Below are positions 12,201 through 24,737 of a DNA stretch of 64,000 bases, in pieces; position 1 is the stretch's first letter; each line of letters begins with the position of its first letter. The stretch spans positions 11,552,501-11,616,500 of the forward strand of contig CM054181.1 in assembly GCA_028829895.1 (NCBI GenBank), written 5' to 3'. A program made the translations under genes and the position numbers. This DNA comes from Sinotaia quadrata (lineage: Eukaryota > Mollusca > Gastropoda > Architaenioglossa > Viviparidae). The notes beneath the pieces are model-generated. The model was given only the letters and a program-made list of their open reading frames with translations, did not search any database and was not told where the DNA came from.

Positions 12201-15200
12201 ATCTGTGCGGTCTAGCGCTAACTGCCAACCAAATGCAGACTATGACTGGACACACTTTCCAAACTCGGATGTTGGGTTGCCCCAGGTGTTGCCATGGGAC
12301 AATGATGATGCGTACAGCGAAGCCCATGGTGTCCACAAAACACCTTCCTTGACCCCAAGTTCACAAAGCAGCCTAGGAGAGGAAATGAGAGGCCCTTGGG
12401 TGTCCACATCTTTGTCCTTCATCGTGTATGATCTTGATATTATCAACGACATCCCGAATGAGGTACTAACTAAACTGTTACTTGTTACTTAGAATACATC
12501 CCAAATGAACGTCCCAAATGGGGTATGCTCGAACTTTTACATAAATAAATGTTTACTTAGAACACGTCCAAATTAGAGATAATGCTCGAAATCCTACATA
12601 AATAAATCTTTATTTATATTACGTCCCAAATGAGATAATGCTCGAAATCCTACATAAATAAATCTTTATTTATATTACGTCCCAAATGAGATAATGCTCG
12701 AAATCCTACATAAATAAATCTTTATTTATATTACGTCCCAAATGAGATAATGCTCGAAATCCTACATAAATAAATCTTTATTTATATTACGTCCCAAATG
12801 AGATAATGCTCGAAATCCTACATAAATAAATCTTTATTTATATTACGTCCCAAATGAGATAATGCTCGAAATCCTACATAAATAAATCTTTATTTATAGT
12901 GAGTTCCAAATGATAATGTTCGAGATTCTATATAAATACACTTTTATTTAGAATAGGTCGATATCTCTTGAGATTCTATGGTATACATCCTGTCTATACA
13001 ACTATTTACAGTATGTCCAATAAGATCTGATGCTTGAGATTCTATAGGAAACAACCAAACATTAGAATATATTTTATTCTGATTATGTGACTGGGGTTAA
13101 TTAAAAAATACAGGGCAGACTTTGATCAAACATTTATTGTTGTTTAACTTAGAATCAAGATTGGCTTTATAACATCATGCTATCCTATAATGGAGCTCGC
13201 CAGTAGCCCTAAAGATAGTAAAGTATATTATTTTGTGCAGGCCATGGCTTATACACAGATTAGCTTGGTGGGCTATAAATCACTCAGAGGTCTGTGCACT
13301 GCAGACACGTTTTGGATTCTCTCTGACTTTCTTGCACTGTGTACACTTCGGGGATTCACTCAGATTGTATTTTCCATTCTGAGTATTAGATTTTAGGTTG
13401 TAGCAAATATTGTATTTTGGTGGGTTACATTATACTATGCGGTTAATTCTTTTTTGCAATGCCTCCAAGAAAGATGTCAAACTTTATTTCAGTCTCGCTT
13501 TTACAGGAAGAGCGTTTGGTCTAACACAAATTTGTAGTTAACATTATAAATTCTGCTATTACTTTAAAGTATACATCAAATTCAAAACCATCTTTCAATC
13601 TAGCTTTATAAAATAAATTGGCATTTTAATTCTTCAGATTTCCATGACAGATATTAAAGCAACGTTTTTGGCATCTTTATTATGGCTCTTACCTGGTGAT
13701 AAAATAGTATAAAATAATTTTATTTTTAACCTTACCTGGTGATAAAATAATTTTACTTTAAGCAATTTATCCTGAAATCCAATATATATGCGAGTGAATT
13801 TGTGGGCTTATCTAGTTATGGCTATAGATGTGTGGTAGGTGCTACTCCTTCTCAGAATCCTGGCTTGTAAGTCAATCAACTATGAACCTCGACTTACAGG
13901 CTAACCATTCATTTAGGGGGAACAATCTCTCTACGTCTGCCTATTCCAGTTATCTATGGCTCAGCCACTGTTTCCTTTATTATTAAGCAACAAAGACATG
14001 GAAGCTCAGAGGTTAATTGAGAAATATTTAATATGAAGAAAAAAGAAATAAAATCTTATGAAAGAAAACAGAATGTGAATTCACATAACAAGAAACAATT
14101 ATTGTTTGGAATACACTACAATTCTACTCTATAAAATAATACTCTTAAAAATAGTAAGATGATATATGCACAGAGTTAAACCTGCCAAATGTGAACTAAA
14201 GAGAAAGTGAAAAAACTAATCCGAAACAAAATCTACTTGGTACGATAACTGCAGTGTTCAAGTTAGAGCTGTTTGCACATGTTCATAGATAATCCGATTT
14301 TTGCCTGACTACTCAGCTAAACTAAATACAATCCATATAAAGTTTACATTTTAAACCATAATTATTTCACAAATACAATGATCAGCAAACTGTACGACAT
14401 ATGACAATAGGAGAAACATATCGCGGCTTTCATCCACACACAGTCATCCAAACACAACAAACTCTGCATCTGATTTCAATGCCATAGAACAAGTATTATA
14501 AACACGTATATGTCTGGCCACCAAGCTGTGACATTTGACATATTTGAACTAGCACAGAATTCGTAGTCCCTGTTAGTCAGCAGAGTTATGAAAAGAGAAC
14601 TAGCTAACTGCTAGTTCATGCCGCAGTTAGCTAGTTCTCTTTTCATAGCTCTGCTGACTAACAGGGACTACGAATTCTGTGCTAGTAAAACTAATTTAGT
14701 TGTAATGCTTCTGCCTTGTGAATTGCACAGTAAACAACTCTTAGTGAACACCTTTAGTGGTAAGAAAAGAATAGTATCTAACTCTTACCGTGAGAGAACT
14801 TTACAGCAATCAAACATAACCCTTTAGTAAGTAGCGACTCCCACTGTACTGAGGACAAAATGCAAACCCACTCATACAGAGATTTAAAACACAAACATGC
14901 AAACGCACTGACTGTCAGTTCTTAAACAAGCAACTTGGGCAGTAGCAAAATTAGGACAATCTGAAATGGAATTTCAAGCACTGTTCTACAATCCTGAATC
15001 AAACACAGTTCAGGCAAGTAGGAATATCCAACAGGAGAGCGACGACAGGAATTCTGGCATTGTCTCTCACTGAGCATCAAGGGTTTATTCAGTGCAGTGC
15101 GATGGACCAGTTGCATACAGAAAGCTTGCAATAGATATATATTCAACCTGATTTGAGGAATACAATTTGCGTGTCTATAGATACAGGCACTCGATTTTCT

Positions 15201-18200
15201 CTGGGGTGCAGACCGGTCACGCGATTGTCTTTGGCCACTGACTGCAATACACTTTTGTGCACTAGGTGTGGTCTTGGCCTGGTTGCCGTCTTGGATTGAC
15301 GCTGGACAGAGGTAATACTGGTCGCAAACTTGCTGCCTGATTTATTCGTCTCGGATGAAGGGGTGGGGGGAAGTCACTCTTGGATTACATAGGTTACTTT
15401 GGAGTTTAGCAAGATACCACCCTTGAAGGCACTTAGATTATTGCTGGTCATGTGATATATGAGCGATCGAAATTAACCAATCCGAGGGACGGAACAAAAT
15501 CTTCAGTATAGAGCGCTGTGTACCAGACTAATCTAAATCGATGACAAAAGTGTTAAACAGGTGTCCTTTATAAGACAGTGGTGGTAACTGGTGCCCTTTA
15601 TAAGAGAGTAGTGGTAAACAGGTGTTAGTTATATGACAATAGTGTTAAACAGGTGTTCTTTATATGACGATAGTGTTTAATAGGTGTCATTTATATGGCG
15701 ATATTCTCAAACAGGTGTCATGTTTGATAAGCAAGTCAAAAACAAGTTAATACTATACTTCTGAGAAATGCACGTGTGCGCTTGTTTTACGTGTGTTTTT
15801 GTGCATGCGTGCAGAGTATGTAGAACATTACACTTTTCGATCATGATATAAAGCATTAAAGCAATGTGTTGTATTTATGAAAGATTTCCTTTGAATATTA
15901 ATCAAATATATTACAAGAAGTAAAAAAGTAAAGATTTGCTTGTAGAGACTAGACTCCAGAATAAAATAAAAAATACAGATCATTGCTACTGTAATTTCCT
16001 GCTGTAATTGAATCGTAAATTTCACATCTGAAAATTCCGACTTCCAGATAGAGTCACAGCGAATTAGACATTTAAAGCAAATTCTTACTGTAATAGTAAA
16101 TTTCCAATTCTGAAAGTTTTGTATTTACAAGAAAGAACCACCACGAATATCAAATAGAACAAATTAATAGATTAATGTTACATTTTCAGGTCCTTGAGGT
16201 TTTGTCCTGCGACAAAAGTCTGTGTGAGAAACACCCTCACAACCGATATCATTACCTTGGACGTAAAGTCATTGTACAGCGACTCCCGGCCCTGGACCTC
16301 ACGCTTGACCAACAGCCCTGTGACAAAACAACGTCCACCTCTTTCATTCCTGAGCTCCCCATGTCATCATTCTTGACAACCTCCACTCGCATGGGAGTGG
16401 TCTGCACTCAAACTCAAACGCTGTGCAGCACGTCAATCACTATTCAGACACAGACGTCACCACGTACGACATCTTCCGATGTAAATGCTAAGGAAACAGT
16501 GAAGTTGCCACTCAGTCGTATACCAACACCGATAATAATGCAAACAGAACACAGCGCTGCTAGCAGTCGGGACCCATCACCTAAAGTTCATTTTGGTCTA
16601 CGACAGCCAGATCAAAGCACTCCTGACGCTTCACCAAAAGTTCAGAGAATTTTAAGACATCCTGACCCAAGCTCTTCCAACAGTCGGGAACCATCGCCAA
16701 CAGATCAATCTGCTTTAAGACACCCGGACAAAAGCTTTGTTAGTAGTGGGACGCCAACACCAAAAGTTCAATCAGGTTTGAGACACCCGGACCAATGCTC
16801 TGTCAGTAGTAGGACGCCAACACCAAAAGTTCAATCAGGTTTGAGAAGCCCTAATCAAAACAATTTAGAATCATCACCAATCATACAGACAAGCTCATTG
16901 TGTGCAGAACTAAATGCTGCCCAGAGTATGGAATCATCACTAATCATACAGACAAGCTCATTGTGTACAGAACAAAATGCTGCCAAGAGTCTGGAATCAT
17001 CACCAATCGTACAGACAATCTTATTGTGTACAGAAAAAAAAGTTGCCAAGAGTCTGGAATCATCACCAATCGTACAGACAATCTCATTGTGTACAGAACA
17101 AAATGCTGCCAAGAGTCGGGGACCATCACCAAAAGTATACACAAAGTTACTGCATACAAATACATGCACTGCTAAGAGTCAAGAGCCATCACTACATTCT
17201 CCAACACGTCTTAGGCACGACAATCTGGTCATGGGCAAAGAATCTCCTTCAAAGCAATATATTCCAGACGATTTCATTAGGTCTGAAGTTGAAACACGTC
17301 CTCTTGCAGGTGTAGTGAACAACAAACTGAACGCAGTCAAAAGTAGGGACACATCTCAGGAATCTCGGTCAAGCTACTACTATCGTGGCACTAAAGGTGG
17401 AGCATCCCGATTTACCTCGACTAATGCACAGAGTGACAAAGCCATGAGACAAACGCGTGAGTTTATATCATCACCATCGTCAACATCGTTAGCATCGTCA
17501 GCATCGCCGCACCATGGCGACAACAAAACGAGAGCTAGAATGTATAAGGCAGAGATGTCACATTTGTCTGCAAACACATCAGGCATATCACGGCCAGTCA
17601 AGGAGATAAATGCTTTTAAAGAGACTGATAACAATATTGATAATATCACCAAATGGTGGAGCGAGAAGCCTTTGATCAGCTATCGTGATCCCACTAGAGT
17701 ATCCAGCAGCAACTCGTCTGAGCTGGATCAAATTCTTCGTGAGAATATGACCGAAGTAATAACACCACTGACTGAAGCCCAGATAGTTGCATCTGAATTT
17801 TTTGACGTAGACTTTGATGAAGACGCACGATCACTAAGCAGGACATCAATTACTACAGGCAGTATGTGCCAAGAAAGCATTATAAGTTCTGTTTTAGAAA
17901 AGAAACAAAATGGCCAGATTGGAAACAAAAGCACATTTGAACGCTCGCCACATTCAGAATACCCACCTGATTCAGAGATACAAGAGTCCAAACATTCAAA
18001 CCATAAAATCAAAACCACCTCTTCGCTTAGACCTGTCACCTCTGTAAGTGATACTACAATTGCTAAACATGACAGTCAATGTTTAAAAGACATACACAAC
18101 TCGTCAGCTCCAGGGCCTTCAAAGGAAAGTACTGGATGGAGGGATGTAACAGGTTCAGGTCCTACCAAAATCAGGACCTGTACGCCTGCAGTCAAGGCGG

Positions 18201-21200
18201 CAGCAGCTGATTTTTTTCGAGATGAGAGCCTAGATCATGTCGTTCCAGATGAATCATTGCAAGCTCGAAACAACCACCTGTCTCATGCTAAGGACTCCAC
18301 AACTGTCACTGACCATGGGCATGAACATCCTTTACATAATGGGAAAGGTACACCTATCAACACATTGCAGTTTAAAAGTATCAAAGAGAAGGATCCTAAT
18401 GCAGATGAAAGACAAGAAAGTGAGAATGAAGAAGTTTCCAAAATTATGTTGACAACTTTAGGTCAAAAGAAACCGAAAACTGATTTTGGACAACCTATTG
18501 TGAAAAATAACGAGAGCCAGAGATTAAACGCCAGGTTTAAATTTTTAAGCATACGAAATGCTTTTGAACAACGCTTTAGTCCAAGTTCTAAAGAATCTCC
18601 ATTGACTAAGAAGCAAAATGTTTCACCATCACAAAATGAGGAAGAAACTGATAAAATAGAATCAGAAAACAACCAATTTGAATTTGTTCCTATTTTTTCT
18701 TTTTCATCTAAGCCACCTGATGAAAGCACATCCCCAGATGGAGAGAAGCCTAGTAAATCCTCAAACGAGAAGAAAGAAGAACGAAATCAAAAAAGTAGTG
18801 CAGAAGACATGTCTGCAGAAATTAAAGTACCAGAGTCTCCAGAAGCCCCGAAAAAAGAGCCATACCAATCACTCTCAAAGGCAAGCAACAAGGACATCTC
18901 ACCACCTTGGGAAGTGTCGAGTCGTGCGAAAAATGCTGTTTTTAGTCCTATTGGCTGGAGTCACCCTAAACCAGAAATATCCAGTATTCTGCGAGTCCAA
19001 AGTAGGGATAGTATGGAGGAGGTTTCTGACGGAGCATCAAGCACTTACTTGCATAAAAACGATGAATCACAAGTGAACCAAGCATCTACTCAAGCCTCGA
19101 CAAGACATTCCCAAGCTAATACAGACAATTTTTCGAGAACGTCATTATCTTGCATCAGCAATTCAGAATGGTTCGATGAAAGCAGACAAAATACCTGCAC
19201 GTCTCTACATGAATCCATGTCCGAATTCCAGGCAGGACAGGATACATGTGAAGAGATTGCTCTGAAGCAAGTAAAGAGTTCTTCAGTTGATTTTCAGGAT
19301 TCATCTGATACTGGTGTGTCCACATTAGTTTCAGATAAGGGCACGACCGTTTCTTTTGGTACAGAACAGCTTCAGTCTACCAAAGGCCAATACGATTATT
19401 CCACTATTGCAACTGGTATATCGGAGAGTATATCTGAACTGAAGGCCATGTCCACTTCCTGGTTATCGAACACAATACAAGCCATAAATCAAAACACATA
19501 TTGGCCCATATCTTCAGAAACATCTTTTGCGAGAACTACACAATCAGATCAATCGGAAACTGTTTGGCATCAGATCTCACGAAAAGCATCCAACAATGTG
19601 CCAGGCATATCAACACAAACTCTTCAAGAACCAAGCACCAGTTCTGCTGGGAATGTGGCTGGTGAAGCAAAGACAAGTATTCCTGCTTTGCAAAGGCCAA
19701 GAAGGCTCAAGCATACCCTTCGAAAATCAGATTTTACTAAGACGTCCCTATCATCTGCCAAATCTCGAGGCTCTCCCTCCACATTAATACCAGTTCCTAA
19801 GTCCAAGAGCCGATTACCAGTAGCTTGTGCAACGAGTGGTAATTCCCAACACAGCTCTTCATCCTCGAAATCCAGTTTCAAAACAGCCAGCGCAGGGACG
19901 CTCGATATTTCACTGAAAACCTTTCCGCCAAGTGTCAAAACAACTGTAGACAAAGCAAACCGGCAAGAGCATGAGACTGTTTCTACAAATCGCAGCAGTA
20001 CCGATGTACAGTTGCCCTCAAAGACTATTCAGAGTCATGAAACCAATGAGCAGACAGAACACAGCAGGACCAACACAGTCAGAGGCCAAATTGGCAATGG
20101 TCACGACTGCAGTGGTACACTTGCAATTCTCAATAAAAACTCAGAGATTATTGAGAAAATGAAACATCGTTTTACTCCAAAACAATCACACACAAATCCA
20201 CAGTCTATCAGCCAACAGTCTATCAATGGTATAAGAAATCTTATATTCAAGAAAGATACACAAGTCCAAGAGCAAGAAGAGAGAGACAATGAAGACTTGA
20301 GATCTTCACACGCATTCCCAGTGCATGCATATGCCCCCAAATCTAATATTGTGCAAAGCGAAGATCGCCAGCTTAATAAGGATCAGAAACACAAAAATAA
20401 TCAAACGTGCAGAGATCTTTTAGGAAATGACATTTTTGAAGACAACAAAGACATGGCACAGACCGGCGGTATCAATATCGCAACTGGTTCCGATATTTTG
20501 GTTGAGACATTTTTCGAAGCTTTTACGGCCTCCAGTTTCTCACAAAGGTCAAAGAATACCCCTTTTGATAAGAGGGAGTCACCTGTAGATATGATTTTCG
20601 CAAAAAGGGAGTCACCTGTAGATATGATTTTCGCAAAAAGGGAGTCACCTGTAGATATGATTTTCGCAAAAAGGGAGTCACCTGTAGATATGATTTTCTC
20701 AAAAAGGGAGTCTCCTGTAGATGCAAACACAGAAGAAGCTAAATTAATACAGTCCCTTAATAGTCTGCAAGAAAACCTAACTAAAAATTCACACAACCCA
20801 CCTAAAGTTGAAACAGGTTCTCAACTGAGCATCTCACAAAACCTAACCACATCACCCACTGAAGTAATCTCGACACCTGAATATGTCTGCAACACTATAT
20901 CAAAACAGCTTTCTCCACTTATTGCTCGAAAGATTAAAAAACTGGAAAATTCATTGCTGATAAAAAAAGCTCCGGTTCAACATGATCAGAAGCCAATCCG
21001 AAAACTCTACAGCTTCTTAAATGAAAGTGCTGCTCTTAAGAACAATAGTTTATCAGAGAATACTTTAAACGAACAAAGTGTTCCTGCTAATAAGACCAGG
21101 ACCTCTGCTTCAAAACAACCATCAAAACTACCACATCTTGTCAAAAATACAAATTGTATTGTGCAATCTCAAGCAGATTGTGTAAAAAAGGAGCTGGTAC

Positions 21201-24200
21201 GGCGATTAATTGCCTGCAATGTAAATGCCAAAGATAATATTTCTCAGAACCACTCCAGCAATACCTCTCCGCCAGTATTTTGTATGGAAGACCAGTTTTT
21301 CTCACCAGATCCATCATTTGGTTTGTGGTCAGAAGTGGGGAATCTATGCCATCAAGCGATACGTCAAACAGATGATAACTACATTCTCTACAATTGTAAG
21401 GAAGAAGTTGGGTGTTCAAGTTGTAATGTCAGTGTTAGCCAAATGAACTGTTCATCGTCTGATTCCGATTCATCGATTGTATCGGATGAAGAAGCCTTAT
21501 ATAAATGTGAAAGCGAAGCTGAGTGTCAGAGTACTGATGTCAATTCTAGCAATATATTATATTTACATTCTGACTCGAACACATCGATATCAGTATCAGT
21601 CAAAGACGCCGTAGATAATTGTGAAAACGAAGCTGAATGTCAGAGTACTGATGTCAATGCTAGCAATATATTATATTTACATTTCGACTCAGGCGCGCCA
21701 GTTATTTTAGATAAAGATATCATGTTCAATTATGCACGTGACACTGAACATACATATTGTAATGCCAACACTAGGAATACAGAGTACGTCTCGTCTGATT
21801 CAGAAACGTCACCTTTATCAGATGGCATACACACAGAGCCCTGCACTTCATTTTCCAATATTACAGAAGAAATTCGCTTCTTTGTATGTCATTATTCAGG
21901 GCAGATATTCCCAAGCAACATTGTCAAATGGAAAGAAAGTAACGTACACAGAAACGTCGTTAGTAACTTTCACGAGAACAGATTATCTGCATTCGACTGT
22001 AAATCAAACAGTCATGGCATTAGTGTGACCGATCATGTAGAAAGCCATATTCAAGACAGACGTCATCAATTTGCCACAAATGACGATGATAAAGAATACT
22101 TTACCCCACTCGGCTGTGATAATGATACAACAACTGACTTTGATAAAATAAGGCTTTCTTCACCCTGCACAAACAGTGATGAAACAACTGATTTTGATAA
22201 AGAGAATCTTACTTTATTCAGCAATGATGAAGAGGTAGCCACTGGCTTTGATGAAGAAAGACTTACATCACTCAAATATGGAGGTAATGAAACATGTGAG
22301 GTTGATAAATGTAGTTTTACACCACTTGTTTGTGCTAGCAATATAACTAATGATTTTGGTAAAGATAACTTCTCTACACTCATCTTTACTCTACTCTCAT
22401 GTGATAACAATATAACAAGTGACCTTGATAAAGGTTATCTCTCTACACTCAGCTTTAATGGCAATATGAAAAGTGAGACTGATAAAGAAATCTTTACACA
22501 ATTCACACGTAGCAATCACATGCGCTATAACACCAAAACACCTCTTAACGCGAAATCATTAATCTCTTTCCAGCAGCAACCACATCTTAGCTGTTGTAAA
22601 CCAACTGATGACTGCGTAAGTTCAAACATTGTTACTGTTAATATGGATTTGAAATGTTGCTCTATGTCAGAGCGAGGTGAAAGAAAGTCTTATAAGAAAT
22701 ATCTAGAGCAAAAGTCTGATTCGTTATTATTTCATCTGGGCAAGCTACACTTACATTCTAACCATCTGGACAACACAGCGCAAAAATACATTCCTTTAGA
22801 TAATGGTGCTATGGCCGTTGCTGACCTTTACAGTGCGCCCCACAAATTGTGCAGACTCACGCAGATAAACACGATAGACAGTGGTGGCATTCATTATTCA
22901 CATACATGTGAACAGTTCAGCACAGGTACTGGTGCCACTGACCTGACAGGAAAACCATTGGTCTGCGCTCGATGTATAATGTTGAGTCAAGATGTAATTT
23001 ACACCCTGAGTACCTTAGACGATAACATAGTTGTCCCGATTGAAGAAAACGAAGACGTTCTTTCACCAGTGTGCAGTTATATATTGTTGCCATCATCAAG
23101 TCTTAGTGGCATACTGGAGTATTACAGGGCCAGCAAGACTGGTGCTGATGATTTTGGCGGGAATCTCTTCCACCAGAGCTATCTGGGTGGCAGCGTCGCT
23201 GATTCAAGAGTCAAAGAGCGAAACATTGATTTAATTTTGTCACCATCGGATCTTTTGGATTCGAATGTGCACTTTCTATACAACAATTTAAGACAAGACA
23301 AGAATATCGGATTCCAAGACAGGGCACGGCCGGAGCTGACACACATCTGGAATGTTGACTGGTTAAGAATGAAGACGAAAACATGTGGGGCAAGAGGACG
23401 ATTGAATTTCACAAACCTATGGGCGGATAATGCTTTGCCCAGTAAACTAGATGGCAATGGAGGACTTTGGAATGTGAATATCACCCACAACCCAACGTTA
23501 AATTTACCAGCTATTCTTAATTTCCAAATACCCATGTCTCGTCCACAAGGTGTCTCCACAGTGTTGTCCGTGCCGTTAAGTTTGCCCTCTATTGATTACA
23601 GGACAGATGTGAAAGAAAATATTACAAGCATCAACCGTCCACTGCTCATGCCCGGACACAACGTAAGTATTCCTCACATGCAAAATACTTAACAACTGTA
23701 CTTAAGTTTTCTTTCTGGTAGGCATGTATCCCTTGTGAACTAACAATAAGACTACCAAATGCCTACAACTCTGTGATGAAAGGCTTGATCCAGATGTCCT
23801 AGAACAAGAATTTTATATGGTGAAATGAGTAATCCAGATGTCCTAGAACAAGAATTTTATATGATGAAAAGATGATCCAGATGTCCTAGAACAAGAATTT
23901 TATATGATGAAAAGATGATCCAGATGTCCTAGAACAAGAAAATTATATGATGAAAGGAATAATCGAGATAATCTTGAAAATGAAATTTAAATGATGAAAG
24001 GTTTGATGAAGATGACTTATAACTTTTCAGTCCAAACACATTCAATATCAAAGCAGTTTACGAGTATATGCGTTCACACATCTATGAATGTTTATGCTTC
24101 AGTTTTAGCAGAAATACATTATGAGTACGCTCTTGCTTGGTCCCTACTTAAACTGTATTTTGGATGCCATGGAATAATCCCATTGAAAATTTTAAAAGTA

Positions 24201-24687
24201 TATTAGTTCCTGCATCACCAACCTTGGGTAGAAAAAAGGAGACCAGACCTCACTGACACCTAAAAAAAAAATAACTTTTAATTTAATTTACGGTACACAT
24301 GATCAAACTTCATACTAAGTTTTTCTCGACAAAATGATCAAATTGAAAATGACAAAATCATGGTGATATTGACTGAAAACAGCTTTAGTTTCATGTTTGA
24401 TATAGATACATGCATTTTGTTCCATCACTGATCCACGTGAGACAAATAACGCCAAATTTTACTCGCTTTTACGTCACGGTAAAATATGAAATTATAGGGA
24501 GAGCAGCTTCGATACACTGCAAATCTGAAGTCTGATTAAATTAGAACAATTCAATATAACTTAGTCAGATTATGTTTGCTAAGGAGTTAACATCCACACT
24601 CTGCATCTACGCACACCCACACCCACACCCACACCCACACACCCACCCACACCCACCCACATACACACACATACACAAACAAACACA

Positions 24688-24737
<50 letters not shown>

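Noticed and set aside
16175..16189. ATG at 16175 as start of the 2,505-codon frame
   Set aside because: It lies in the intron directly before the TTTTCAG acceptor at 16188-16189, and exon 6 joins exon 7 in phase 0 at 16190. The start is better placed at 2475.
20401..20796. 131-codon minus-strand frame opposite the KRESPVD repeats
   Set aside because: Shadow of the coding strand; the plus strand carries the continuous 2,491-codon frame.
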